This document shows, one piece after another, positions 25,500-34,608 of a stretch of DNA of 64,000 bases; the stretch's first letter is position 1, and each line of letters begins with the position of its first letter. This stretch comes from Xaviernesmea oryzae (GTDB lineage Bacteria; Pseudomonadota; Alphaproteobacteria; Rhizobiales; Rhizobiaceae). Below the pieces are notes generated by a model, which did no database searches, was not told where the DNA came from, and worked only from the letters and a program-made list of their open reading frames with translations. Location: assembly GCF_900177415.1 (NCBI RefSeq), contig NZ_FXAF01000008.1, forward strand, positions 124,001 to 188,000. Direction: 5' to 3'. The position numbers were made by a program, and so were the translations under genes.

Positions 25500-26249
25500 A
25501 TGACCATCACTCCAAACGCGGCGCCGCTGATCTGCCTGCGCGGCGTTCGCAAGTCCTTCGGCACCTTCGAAGTTCTTCGCGGTATCGACATGGATATCCG
25601 CAAGGGCGAGGTCGTTGCGATCATCGGCCCCTCGGGCTCGGGAAAATCGACGATCCTCAGGACCATCAACGGCCTGACGCCGATCAACGAGGGCACGATC
25701 CAGGTCGGCGATATCGAGGTCAGCGATCCGAAGCTGGACCAGGTCAAGCTGCGTCACCGCGTCGGCATGGTGTTCCAGCAATACAATCTCTTCCCGCACA
25801 AGACCGTGCTGGAAAACGTCGCCATGGCGCCCATCCAGGTGCTGAGGCAGCCGCGCAGGCTGGTGGAGGAGCGTGCCCGCAAGCTGCTCGCCGACATGCG
25901 CCTTCCCGACAAGGCCTCCTCCTATCCGGGCGAGCTCTCCGGCGGCCAGCAGCAGCGCGTCGCCATCGCCCGGGCGCTGTGCATGGAGCCGGAGGTGATC
26001 CTATTCGACGAGGTGACGGCCGCGCTGGATCCGGAAATGGTCAAGGAGGTGCTGTCGGCCGTGCGCAAGGTCGCCGAGGACGGCATGACCTGCATCCTCG
26101 TCACGCACGAGATGGGCTTCGCCCGCGAGGCCGCCGACCACGTCTACTTCACCGACAAGGGCGTCATCGTCGAACACGCACCGCCCGCCGATTTCTTCAC
26201 CAAGGCCAGCGATCCCCGCACCAAGGAATTCCTGTCCAAGGTACTCTGA
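25500..26249 (+). CDS. Polar amino acid ABC ATPase
   Basis: 249 aa. Walker A is GPSGSGKST, the Q-loop is VFQQYNLFPHKTV, the signature LSGGQQQRVA, Walker B VILFDEV and the switch His VTHEMGFA. These match the GlnQ/HisP class. The Walker B Glu sits in DEVTAALDPEM. It starts 9 nt after permease 2 and completes the importer. Confidence 0.93.
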   Translation: MTITPNAAPLICLRGVRKSFGTFEVLRGIDMDIRKGEVVAIIGPSGSGKSTILRTINGLTPINEGTIQVGDIEVSDPKLDQVKLRHRVGMVFQQYNLFPHKTVLENVAMAPIQVLRQPRRLVEERARKLLADMRLPDKASSYPGELSGGQQQRVAIARALCMEPEVILFDEVTAALDPEMVKEVLSAVRKVAEDGMTCILVTHEMGFAREAADHVYFTDKGVIVEHAPPADFFTKASDPRTKEFLSKVL

Positions 26250-26430
26250 CGGCCGATAGCATCGAGATCCGTGATGACCTTTTGCGGACGACCAAGCGGC
26301 TTCGACCCTCTAGGCTCTGTTGCGAGGCGGCGAAGCTGTTGTGTCGCAAACGCTGAACGGCGCTCGATGCCAATGGCGAGCCTGCGCACAAGTCGCGCCG
26401 CTCAGAGCATCTGCTCTTTGAATCTCAAGC

Positions 26431-27525
26431 TCATTGGCCCGTACGAGCACGCGCTCTTGCTTGTCCCGCCCGGATCAGCCCTTGATACTGGGCATCCTTG
26501 TCGGGATACCAGGGCATCCGTGCTATATCGGCGAAGCCCGGGATCGTCTCCATATGCTGTACCATGCGCCGACGCATCGCCTCGTCCGGCAAGGGACCGT
26601 ACATCGCCTGGACATTGTCCTCGGCATGCTCCGGGTTTGACGTGCCACACAGAACCGTCGTGACCGCCGGATGCGCCATGACCCACTTGAGGAAGAACTG
26701 GGCCCAGGTCGCCGCTTCGAATTCCCGAGCGAAGTCCGGCAGCGGGCGATCTTCCACTACCTTCATAAGGCGCGCCTTCTCGAGCGGAAGATTGACGAGG
26801 ACGCCGACCCCGCGGTCGGCGGCGGCCGGCAGCAGGCGCCGCTCGGCGCTGCGGTCGAAGATCGAGTAGTTCGTCTGAATGAAATCGACACCGCCACGCT
26901 CGACGAATTCGGCGAGCTGATCCTGCGCTCCGGCTTCATGATGGGTCACGCCGACATAGCGAATGCGTCCTTCCTTCTTCCAGGCCTGCATCAACGGAAT
27001 AACGACCGGTGCGTTGACGATGCTGTGGCACTGCATGAGGTCGATCGTGTCGCGCCAGATGCGCAGCCTCGACTGCTCGAAACTTGCCACGGCATGGCTT
27101 TCGTCGCCGAGATATTCCCCGGTCGACCAGATCTTGTTGGCGACGAAAATCTCGGACGCTTCCGGCGTGCCCGCAAGGAACGCACCGACAGAGACTTCCG
27201 CCGATCCGTAGAGGGGCGACGTGTCGACGACCCGGCCGCCGCCCGCGACGTAGCGCCGAAAGACCTCGCCGAGATGCCCGCGGTCGTCGCCTGGGCGGGC
27301 GTCGAAAGTCAGGAAGGTGCCGAGACCGAGTGTGGTGAGGGTCTGCTCCGTTCTCGGAATCGTTCGCGTTCGCGCGGATGTCGTGGGAGCCGCCGCTACG
27401 CCCGGTTGGCCTTGGGCGTGGGCGTTACCTGGAAGGAAAGGTGTTGCCGCCAGCATGGTGGCTCCCGTGCCCAGAGCACCGATGAAGCCGCGCCGGCTGA
27501 CACCGGAATCCTGCTGTTCGTTCAT
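26431..27525 (-). CDS. Tat-exported aldo/keto reductase
   Basis: 364 aa. A twin-arginine signal (SRRGFIGALG) precedes a hydrophobic stretch and a GNAHAQG cleavage region (~38). The AKR barrel follows with the tetrad visible: Asp and Tyr in VVDTSPLYGSAE, Lys in VANKIW and His in LMQCHS. Export through Tat implies folding with NAD(P)H in the cytoplasm or use of another donor, which is unusual. The start at 27525 has a GGAGA site. It is the third gene of a leftward run after the MBL hydrolase and dioxygenase genes. Substrate unknown. Confidence 0.87.
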   Translation of the reverse strand: MNEQQDSGVSRRGFIGALGTGATMLAATPFLPGNAHAQGQPGVAAAPTTSARTRTIPRTEQTLTTLGLGTFLTFDARPGDDRGHLGEVFRRYVAGGGRVVDTSPLYGSAEVSVGAFLAGTPEASEIFVANKIWSTGEYLGDESHAVASFEQSRLRIWRDTIDLMQCHSIVNAPVVIPLMQAWKKEGRIRYVGVTHHEAGAQDQLAEFVERGGVDFIQTNYSIFDRSAERRLLPAAADRGVGVLVNLPLEKARLMKVVEDRPLPDFAREFEAATWAQFFLKWVMAHPAVTTVLCGTSNPEHAEDNVQAMYGPLPDEAMRRRMVQHMETIPGFADIARMPWYPDKDAQYQGLIRAGQARARARTGQ

Positions 27526-27631
27526 GCAGTAATCTCCTCTTTTGCAAACTTGCCTTATGCACAGACCTCGGTACGCCACCGGCGGGCGAGCCGGTGACGA
27601 GCAAGACCTGGCTGGCTGAAATACCCGTGGC

Positions 27632-28216
27632 TTAGACCACGAAGTCGAAGCGCCCGAACCGACCGTCGCCCGCCGGGCTGATCGTCATGAGCAGCGTTTC
27701 ATCGAAAATCCGATCGCGCGCATTGCCCGGCTCGCCCGGAAAGAAAAGCTGCGTCGTCAGGACATCTCCGCCCGGCCGTTGAACCCTGAAATGGAAGTGT
27801 CGCGTGCGTCCCGGATACAGCGCCGGCACGATGGTGTTGAACCACCAGCGTCCCTGCTCGTCGGCGAACTGATGCCCCCGCAAGCGGAAGCCCTGACGAT
27901 CGTACTCGCCGTTTTCGTCGGCTTGCCAAATTTCAACGAGGCTCCGCGGCGTCGGGCGACAGCGATCATCGAGGACATAGCCGGCAATGGTGATGCGCTC
28001 GCCGCGCGGCGCATCCAGATAGAGATCCTGCTTCAACGGCGAGTTCGGCTTGAAGAACGGACCGGCCTCGCGGGCGGGAGTGGGTTCATCTCCGTCGGCG
28101 CAGTCGCGCGTCAGCGGCAGCAATGGCGCGTCCTGTCCGACAGCGACCGCCGCGGACAGCGGCACGAGCGGCATTGCGAGGAAACCCGAAAGAAGTGCGC
28201 GCCTCGATGTCGTCAT
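27632..28216 (-). CDS. Tat-exported intradiol ring-cleavage dioxygenase-like protein
   Basis: 194 aa. The N-terminus TTSRRALLSGFLAM is a Tat signal ending near AVGQDA. The dioxygenase core shows SLVEIWQADENGEYD and the Fe-binding end YPGRTRHFHFRVQ with Tyr and the HxH pair, as in the catechol/protocatechuate dioxygenases. The protein is shorter than cytoplasmic catechol dioxygenases because it lacks their N-terminal helical dimer domain. The gene lies between the MBL and AKR genes in the same direction. It could cleave a catechol or related diol in the periplasm; the substrate is unknown. Confidence 0.85.
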   Translation of the reverse strand: MTTSRRALLSGFLAMPLVPLSAAVAVGQDAPLLPLTRDCADGDEPTPAREAGPFFKPNSPLKQDLYLDAPRGERITIAGYVLDDRCRPTPRSLVEIWQADENGEYDRQGFRLRGHQFADEQGRWWFNTIVPALYPGRTRHFHFRVQRPGGDVLTTQLFFPGEPGNARDRIFDETLLMTISPAGDGRFGRFDFVV

Positions 28217-28242
28217 TTGCGGGGCCTCCGTTACTCGCCGGA

Positions 28243-29247
28243 TCAGAACTGCCAATTGACCGGGACCCAGGCATAGCCGGCGTCCGTCTTGAGCATTCGG
28301 CCAAGGCCCGGGAACGGATAGTGAAAGCCGAGAACGAGGAGCCGGTCTGCCGCCGCCATGTCGAAGATGCGGCAGCGGGATGCAAGCGCGGTGTCCTTGT
28401 CGCGATCCGGCCCGGGCAACCAGGGCCGGTCGACATTGACGATCGGGTGGTAGGCGAGATCGGCCGTCAGCAGGAGCTGATCGTTCCCGGATTGAACGAG
28501 GAAGTTCGCCATGCCGGGGGTATGGCCGATTGCCGGAAGCGTGGTCAGCCCGGGGACAATCTCCGCGCCGGCTTCGTACAATTCGATGCCAGTCGTGACG
28601 GGCTCGACGCTCCGCTTGATGGCGGCTGCGAAATTGCGGCGGAATTCCTCGGGCACCGGCATGTAGGAAAGGTCCGGATCGTTGCGGACGAAGAAGTCCC
28701 AATCGGCGCGGGGCGCAAAGACGGTCGCCCGCGGAAATGCCTTGCCGCCGTCTGCGGTTCGAAGGTTGCCGACATGGTCCGGGTGCGTGTGCGAGACAAC
28801 CACGACGTCGATGTCCTCGGGCGACAGGCCGATGGCGGCCAGGTTCTCGAAGATGCGGCCGCCTTGCGGTCCCATGGTCTGCCCGGCTCCGGCTTCGAGG
28901 AGGATCCGCCTGCCATTCGTCTCGACAAGCAACGTGTTGAGGTTCAGCGTCAGGCGATCTGCCGGCAGGAAGGCGCGCCTCAGAACCTCCTGCAGTTCTG
29001 CCTCCGGCGCATCGCTGGCATAGACCCGCGGAGGGCCGCCGATCAACCCGTCGCTCAGCACGGTCGCCGAGATGTCGCCGACGCGAAAGCGGTAATGGCC
29101 GGCATTTCCAGCCTGGGCTGGGGACGACGCGGCGGGAGCAGTCTGCGCAAGGGCCATGCCGGTCGGCAAGATCAGTCCCGTGACGGCCGACGCGGCTGTC
29201 AGCATGATCTTCCTGCGATTCAATGTGATTTCACCCATGTTTTTCAT
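28243..29247 (-). CDS. Exported metallo-beta-lactamase-fold hydrolase
   Basis: 334 aa. A signal with a twin Arg (NRRKIMLTAASAV) ends near MALAQTA. The zinc-binding motif VSHTHPDHVGNL is followed by His in IGHTPGMANF, Asp in LLLTADLAYHP and His in LGFHYPFPG, so both metal sites look complete. The fold covers lactonases, esterases and other hydrolases, so the reaction is undetermined. ATG 29247 is used; ATG 29238 is an alternative. It is divergent from the LysR gene at 29360 and heads the leftward unit. Confidence 0.85.
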   Translation of the reverse strand: MKNMGEITLNRRKIMLTAASAVTGLILPTGMALAQTAPAASSPAQAGNAGHYRFRVGDISATVLSDGLIGGPPRVYASDAPEAELQEVLRRAFLPADRLTLNLNTLLVETNGRRILLEAGAGQTMGPQGGRIFENLAAIGLSPEDIDVVVVSHTHPDHVGNLRTADGGKAFPRATVFAPRADWDFFVRNDPDLSYMPVPEEFRRNFAAAIKRSVEPVTTGIELYEAGAEIVPGLTTLPAIGHTPGMANFLVQSGNDQLLLTADLAYHPIVNVDRPWLPGPDRDKDTALASRCRIFDMAAADRLLVLGFHYPFPGLGRMLKTDAGYAWVPVNWQF

Positions 29248-29318
29248 CCGTTCAAATACCTGATCGCAAGTGCCGCGTTTGATTTCTCCAGGGATGACAC
29301 AGATCGAGCGCGCGGATA

Positions 29319-29340
29319 AGCTAATCAAAACGGATCAGCT
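29319..29340. promoter_or_regulatory. Imperfect inverted repeat in divergent promoter
   Basis: AGCTAATC-aaaacg-GATCAGCT (7 of 8 positions symmetric) lies between the divergent MBL and LysR genes, 20 bp before the LysR start. It fits a LysR autoregulatory site; binding is inference. Confidence 0.4.
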
Positions 29341-29359
29341 CATTAAGCAGGACTTTGCA

Positions 29360-30250
29360 ATGCGGCCACTACGCCTTGACAGCCTGGAAATCTTCGAAGA
29401 CGTCGTGCGCCGCGGCGGCTTCAGAGCCGCCGCGCTTGGCAGGGGCGTTTCGTCCTCCGCCATCAGTCAATCGATCAGCGTGCTCGAGGAAGCGCTCGGC
29501 ATCCGGCTCTTGAACCGAACGACACGCAGCGTCGCGCCGACCGAAGCAGGCGAGCAGCTTCTCGAGCGGCTAAGGCCCGCTCTTCACGACATCAGAACGG
29601 CGATCGACGATCTCAACCAGCTTCGCGAGCGGCCATCCGGCACCGTGCGGATCAATGCGCCGGGCCCGGCCGCCGACCACGTTCTGTGCCCCCTGGCCTT
29701 TGAGTTCATGAAAATTTATCCCGACGTCAACGTGGAGATCGTCAGCGATGCGGCGATCATCGACATCGTGGAGCAGGGTTTCGACGCCGGCGTTCGCTTC
29801 GGGAACCAACTCGCCCAAGACATGATCGCCATGCCGCTTGGCCCCCCTTTGCGATATGCGATCGTGGCCTCACCTGAGTATCTTCGCAAGCGCGGTCGGC
29901 CGGATTCACCGCGCGATCTCCTGCAGCACGACTGTATTCGTCGCCGCTTCCCCGGCGGTACCATGGTGACGTGGAAATTTGAGAGGGACGGCGACGAAGT
30001 GGAAATCACCCCGAAAGGCCGGCTAACACTGAGTTCGGCGCACCAGGAGCTCCAGGCCGCGCTTGCGGGATCGGGAGTAGCCCACCTGTTCGAGGATTAT
30101 GTCCGTGATGATGTCGAACAAGGCAGAGTCATCGAATTGCTCAGCGACTGGAAAAAGAAGCTGCCGAGCTGGTATCTCTATTATCCGAGCCGGCGGCATA
30201 CCAGCGCGGCCATGCGGGTCTTCCTCGAGTACATCCGCAATCAGAGATGA
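29360..30250 (+). CDS. LysR-family transcriptional regulator
   Basis: 296 aa. The helix-turn-helix is GGFRAAALGRGVSSSAISQSISVLEE shortened to its core SSSAISQSISVLEE, followed by RLLNRTTRSVAPTEAGE. The effector domain resembles the CrgA-type group (SGTVRINAPGPAADHVL). It is likely the regulator of the divergent MBL-dioxygenase-AKR genes. ATG 29360 was chosen because conserved sequence begins at MRPLRLDSLEIF; upstream in-frame starts add a non-family extension. Confidence 0.88.
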   Translation: MRPLRLDSLEIFEDVVRRGGFRAAALGRGVSSSAISQSISVLEEALGIRLLNRTTRSVAPTEAGEQLLERLRPALHDIRTAIDDLNQLRERPSGTVRINAPGPAADHVLCPLAFEFMKIYPDVNVEIVSDAAIIDIVEQGFDAGVRFGNQLAQDMIAMPLGPPLRYAIVASPEYLRKRGRPDSPRDLLQHDCIRRRFPGGTMVTWKFERDGDEVEITPKGRLTLSSAHQELQAALAGSGVAHLFEDYVRDDVEQGRVIELLSDWKKKLPSWYLYYPSRRHTSAAMRVFLEYIRNQR

Positions 30251-30297
30251 TGCCCGATCGATCGCCGCGCCGGACACGCAATATCCCCTCTCCCCGC

Positions 30298-30366
30298 CTA
30301 GCGGAAGCTTCTGTGGTTGGCCACCGCGGTGAAGGCCGCGAGATCATCCAGGCTGGGGCGGATCAT
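30298..30366 (-). pseudogene. Truncated LysR N-terminus (gene remnant)
   Basis: On the minus strand, ATG 30366 begins MIRPSLDDLAAFTAVANHRS, the start of a LysR regulator up to helix 2, then FR and a stop at 30298. No continuation of the LysR domain is visible beyond it. It is likely the remnant of a second LysR gene that faced the lipocalin-like gene. The rest of 30251-30646 shows no further gene. Confidence 0.6.
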
Positions 30367-30646
30367 TCGTGAATCCTCTGCACCAGCTCATGCGACGCTG
30401 GCGATCTTAATGCACTAATCCGAGTTCCCACATTGATTTCGAGACTGGGAAAGGAGCTCCGGATGGAAAGCGCCTTTTACCGCAGCGATCGCCACTGACG
30501 GGTCCCAACTCGACCGTCATGGGGAGGAAATTTGCCGCTGACCGGCCAAGCGAAAGGCCGTCAGCATGCCGTTTCCGCAGATCGCCGGTGCCAGATCTCA
30601 CACGGGCTACGCACCCACACTCACCGAAAGACGAAAAGGACATCCA

Positions 30647-31144
30647 ATGCATATTCACTCAGCGCTTCTTGGTCTTCTGATTGCTTTCTCGCCAGTCGCA
30701 GTCTCGGCTCAAACGGCATCAGCCAACAAGGTTGCCGGCACCTGGCGCATGATCTCCGCGCAGATCGATCCCGAAGGAAGAAACCTGCCGGCCTACGGAC
30801 AAAGACCGAATGGCTTACTCGTGTTCACTCCGGACATGCATTTCGTCGAGGTCCTCACCGATGCCGACACTCCACGTTTCGCGTCCAGCGTCCGAGGTGA
30901 AGGCACCGACGCCGAGAATCGCCAGGCGATGGCGCGCAGCATCGGATTCTTCGGGACCTACACCGTCGACGAGAATGGCGAGTTCAGCGGCAACCGCGTC
31001 GAGGGGGCTACTTTTCCAAACTGGATCGGAGGCACCCGCACACGCGATGAGCTGACACTCACCGTCGTCGGCGACCGTATGACCGAGCATTTTCAGCGTC
31101 CGGAAGGGACGAGGATCATGATCGAGTGGGAACGTGTGAAGTAA
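30647..31144 (+). CDS. Secreted lipocalin-like domain protein
   Basis: 165 aa. A Sec signal ends near AVSAQTAS (~24). The mature part starts NKVAGTWRMISAQ and includes YGQRPNGLLVFTPDMHF and GTYTVDENGEF, matching the lipocalin-like (Lipocalin_5) family of small-molecule-binding or hypothetical proteins. The start at 30647 has AAGGA upstream. It sits between the LysR remnant and the cytochrome gene; its ligand is unknown. Confidence 0.75.
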   Translation: MHIHSALLGLLIAFSPVAVSAQTASANKVAGTWRMISAQIDPEGRNLPAYGQRPNGLLVFTPDMHFVEVLTDADTPRFASSVRGEGTDAENRQAMARSIGFFGTYTVDENGEFSGNRVEGATFPNWIGGTRTRDELTLTVVGDRMTEHFQRPEGTRIMIEWERVK

Positions 31145-31481
31145 GCCGCTTGGGGGCGCTCCACCCGTCCCCTTTTTGAACGCAATACCGGATGCGGCAT
31201 CGGCTCGTAATCCAGAAGCGGCCGGAGACATCTTTCAGGGACGGCCGGGATCCGACGGTGGTTCGGACAGCATCTGTTCGGGCGTTCCGGTCCCCGAACA
31301 ACATCGACGAGTCGCCGCCGAAGCAAAGCTTAAGGAGCCATCGCTGCCCGGTTCATGAGCGGAGCATCAGCGGACGAACCCGCGCGGCGATTCCGGACGA
31401 TCGCGAGGATATTCGAGACGCAGCCGAATAGATCGTACCTGGACGGTTGTCTATCGTGCATCCAGCCATGGAGGCGATGCG
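31145..31481. other. Intergenic region, nothing recognised
   Basis: Between the lipocalin-like gene and the cytochrome gene I see only short frames without family likeness or good ribosome sites. A promoter for the cytochrome c-molybdenum hydroxylase operon is expected in the right half. Confidence 0.5.
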
Positions 31482-31913
31482 ATGATTTCTATCTCGATCT
31501 GTAAAATATTCGGTCTGTCGCACAACCAGGACAAAGGACAAGGACGGGCGCTGCTGGCCAGCCTTCTGCCATTATCGGGCTTGCTCTGTCCTTTTCCGGC
31601 CGCCGCCCAGGAGATCGACGGAGCGCGTCTGTTCCAGCAACGCTGTGCGAGCTGCCACAGCATCGAAGCTGGTCAGAACAAGGCGGGTCCGCACCTGTCG
31701 GGCGTCATCGGCCGGCCCGCCGGCAGCGTCGAAGGCGCGACCTATTCGGAGGCGATGCGGTCTTCCGGCCTCACCTGGGACAGCCAGTCCCTCGACACCT
31801 TTCTCACGGCGCCGGGTCGTATGGTCCGCGGCACACGGATGACTGTGGCCCTCCCTAATGCAACCCAGCGAGCGGCGATCATCCAGTACCTCGAAGGCCA
31901 ATCGGCTGATTGA
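31482..31913 (+). CDS. Exported c-type cytochrome (class I)
   Basis: 143 aa. An unusually long n-region precedes the hydrophobic core, with cleavage near PAAAQE (~43). The heme site is CASCH (55-59) and the axial Met is likely in [29 protein letters not shown] resembles the cytochrome c2/c550 loop. It starts the unit with the 2Fe-2S and molybdopterin subunits 20 nt downstream, and so is probably their electron acceptor. Confidence 0.88.
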   Translation: MISISICKIFGLSHNQDKGQGRALLASLLPLSGLLCPFPAAAQEIDGARLFQQRCASCHSIEAGQNKAGPHLSGVIGRPAGSVEGATYSEAMRSSGLTWDSQSLDTFLTAPGRMVRGTRMTVALPNATQRAAIIQYLEGQSAD

Positions 31914-31932
31914 AGATCAAGGAGCAGCAATC

Positions 31933-32385
31933 ATGACAGCCTTCACCATCAACGGGCGCGCGGTCGACGTCGCCGCCGAACCCGATACACCGCTTCTCTG
32001 GGTGATCCGGGAACACCTAAAGCTCACCGGCACCAAATTCGGCTGCGGGATCGCGCAATGCGGGGCCTGTACCGTCCATGTCGACGGTGAGCCGACGCGC
32101 TCCTGCCAGACTTTCCTGGAAGACGTTGCAGGCAGAGACGTGACGACCATTGAAGGTCTGTCATCGGATGCCAGCCATCCCTTGCAGAGGGCCTGGATCG
32201 CCGAGCAGGTGCCGCAATGCGGTTACTGCCAATCCGGGCAGATCATGCAGGCGGCGGCTCTTCTTGAACACACCCCCTCCCCCACCCGTGACGAGATCGT
32301 CGCGCATATGGACGGCAATATTTGCCGCTGCGGAACCTATGTCCGCATCATCAGCGCCATTCAGCGCGCCGCGCGGGAGGGCTGA
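31933..32385 (+). CDS. 2Fe-2S subunit of a molybdenum hydroxylase (IorA-like)
   Basis: 150 aa. It carries two [2Fe-2S] clusters: the plant-type [15 protein letters not shown] (~36-50) with a later Cys in RSCQTF, and the C-terminal CGYCQSGQ and CRCGTY. This is the small subunit of xanthine oxidase-family enzymes, passing electrons from the Mo centre. There is no signal peptide, so export would be with the partner through Tat. AGGAG precedes ATG 31933. It is 3 nt from the large subunit gene. Confidence 0.92.
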   Translation: MTAFTINGRAVDVAAEPDTPLLWVIREHLKLTGTKFGCGIAQCGACTVHVDGEPTRSCQTFLEDVAGRDVTTIEGLSSDASHPLQRAWIAEQVPQCGYCQSGQIMQAAALLEHTPSPTRDEIVAHMDGNICRCGTYVRIISAIQRAAREG

Positions 32386-32388
32386 GCC

Positions 32389-34608
32389 ATGTTCCGGACC
32401 TTGCAGCTGCAAAGCCGCGCGCTGTCGCGGCGCAGTTTCCTCGTCACGGCCGGCGGCCTCGGCGTCGCCGTCGCGTTCGGGGGCCTGCCCGACCTTGCCT
32501 ACGGCGCGGCCATCGCCCCCGCCGCCGAGGGCGACTTCCGTCCCAATGCCTGGGTCACGATCGCGGCGGACGGTTCTGTCAGCATCATCGCGCCGGCCGT
32601 CGAGATGGGCCAGGGCATCACGACGACCCTGCCGCTGCTCGTCGCCGAGGAATTGGATGCCGATTGGAACCGTGTGCGCGTGGTTCAGGCGCCCTCCGAC
32701 GCGGAAACCTACGGCAATCCCGGCTTCTACGGGATTCAACTCACCGGCGGCAGCGAGTCGACGCGCGGCTATAATGCGCTGCTTCGCCTGACCGGCGCCC
32801 AGACCCGCCTGATCCTCATGGCGGCCGCCGCCGGCATGCTGAACGTGCCTGTGAGGGAGCTTACGACCGAGCCGAACAGGGTCTTGCACTCATCCTCGGG
32901 CCGGACACTGGATTACGGCGAGATCGCCGCCAGCGCCGTGCTTCCGGATCCGCTGCCGCAGGCAACGGAGGCTGATCTAAAGCCAAGCGACAGGTGGCGC
33001 TATATCGGAAGCCGGACAATCCCGCGGATCGACGTACCCTCGAAGATCAATGGAACCGCGGTCTTCGGGATCGATGTCCAGCTTCCGGACATGCTCTACG
33101 GGGCGGTTCTGCGGGCGCCGGTCCAGGACGAGCGGCCGGAAGCCATCGACGATGCCGACGCGCGGAGCGTGCCGGGCGTCACCCATATCGTCCCACTGCC
33201 CTATGGCGTCGGCATCATCGGCGAGACGGTCGAAGCGACCAGGCGTGCGAAAGACCTGCTCAACGTGACCTGGAGCACGACCTCACGGGTTCGCAACTAC
33301 ACGAGCCAGCGGCTGCTCGACGAGTATCGCGCCGTCGGTCGAGATCTCGGACAGCAAGGCGTTAGCGCGCATACCAATGGTGACGCCGAGGCCGCGATCG
33401 CCGGCGCCGCGACGGTGATAGAAGTCGACTATATGAGCGACCACGTCGCCCATGCGACCATGGAGCCGATGAACGCCACCGCGCTGGTAACCGGCGACAG
33501 CGTCGAGATCTGGGCGCCGACCCAGGGCCCGACGGGCACGCAGGGCTTCGCGGCAGGCGTCGTCGGCACGACGCCGGACAAGGTGAAGGTCAACACGACC
33601 CTGCTTGGCGGCGGCTTCGGACGCAAGGCCGAGGCAGACTTCATCGTCGATGCGGTATCGCTGGCCAAGGCGGTGGAGGGTCGGCCGGTCAAGGTCATCT
33701 GGAGCCGTGAGGACGACGTCCGGCACGACAAGTTCCGGCCGCTTGAGGCACAGCACGTCAAGGTCGGGCTCGATGCCGAGGGGAACATCGTCGGCTGGCG
33801 TCACCGCATCGTGGCGGATTCGATCTTTGCACGAACCTTGCCGCCGGTGTTCGAGGAAGCGGGCGGCCACGACGACGTCGTGACCGACGGTGCGAAGTTC
33901 AATTATACGGTGCCCGCCCATCAGATAGAATATCTGCGTCAGGACAACGGTCTCGCCATCGGATTCTGGTTCGCGGTCGGGGTCGGCTATACGCGGTTCG
34001 CGATCGAATGCGTTGTCGACGAGATTGCCGCCGTCAGAGGCGTCGATCCCGTCGCGCTGCGGCTGGAGCTTCTGAAGGACCAGCCCCGCGCCCGAAATGT
34101 GATCGAGACGGTCGCCCGCATGGCGCAATGGGATCGGGCGCGAGACGGCCGGGGGCTCGGCGTCGCCTACTCCGATGCCTTCGGCTCGCATTGTGCCCAG
34201 GTCGCCGAGGTCTCGCTCAACCGGGATACCGGCGCCATCCGGGTGCATAAGGTCTGGTGCGCGATCGATCCCGGCGTGGCGATCCAGCCGCGCCATATCG
34301 AGGCCATGATGATCGCCGGCATCACCGGCGGTACCGGCCATGCGCTGTTCGAGCAGATCAACGTCGTCGATGGCGAGGTGCAGGAGTCGAATTTCGATAC
34401 TTATCGGGTGATCCGCATGTCCGAGGCGCCCGACATCGAGGTCGCGGTGGTCCCGACACCCGGGAGCCCGTTCGGCGGCATCGGGCAGGCGGGTCTGCCG
34501 CCCACCGGCCCGGCGATCGCCAATGCCGTCGCGCGGCTCACCGGCGGCGTGCGGCTCCGGCACTATCCGTTCACGCCGGAACGAGTAAAAGCCGCGCTGG
34601 ATGCCTAG
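32389..34608 (+). CDS. Molybdopterin-binding subunit of a periplasmic aldehyde/N-heterocycle oxidoreductase (IorB-like)
   Basis: 739 aa. A Tat signal (LSRRSFLVTAGGLGVAVA) leads, then an N-terminal molybdopterin domain with PAVEMGQGITTTLPLL and the Mo-pocket segment GGGFGRKAEADF (~405). The C-terminal PFGGIGQAGLPPTGPAIANA is typical of the IorB/AdhB group. These enzymes hydroxylate aldehydes or N-heterocycles with cytochrome c or the respiratory chain as acceptor and have no FAD subunit, which fits the cytochrome gene upstream. Substrate is undetermined. Confidence 0.9.
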   Translation: MFRTLQLQSRALSRRSFLVTAGGLGVAVAFGGLPDLAYGAAIAPAAEGDFRPNAWVTIAADGSVSIIAPAVEMGQGITTTLPLLVAEELDADWNRVRVVQAPSDAETYGNPGFYGIQLTGGSESTRGYNALLRLTGAQTRLILMAAAAGMLNVPVRELTTEPNRVLHSSSGRTLDYGEIAASAVLPDPLPQATEADLKPSDRWRYIGSRTIPRIDVPSKINGTAVFGIDVQLPDMLYGAVLRAPVQDERPEAIDDADARSVPGVTHIVPLPYGVGIIGETVEATRRAKDLLNVTWSTTSRVRNYTSQRLLDEYRAVGRDLGQQGVSAHTNGDAEAAIAGAATVIEVDYMSDHVAHATMEPMNATALVTGDSVEIWAPTQGPTGTQGFAAGVVGTTPDKVKVNTTLLGGGFGRKAEADFIVDAVSLAKAVEGRPVKVIWSREDDVRHDKFRPLEAQHVKVGLDAEGNIVGWRHRIVADSIFARTLPPVFEEAGGHDDVVTDGAKFNYTVPAHQIEYLRQDNGLAIGFWFAVGVGYTRFAIECVVDEIAAVRGVDPVALRLELLKDQPRARNVIETVARMAQWDRARDGRGLGVAYSDAFGSHCAQVAEVSLNRDTGAIRVHKVWCAIDPGVAIQPRHIEAMMIAGITGGTGHALFEQINVVDGEVQESNFDTYRVIRMSEAPDIEVAVVPTPGSPFGGIGQAGLPPTGPAIANAVARLTGGVRLRHYPFTPERVKAALDA

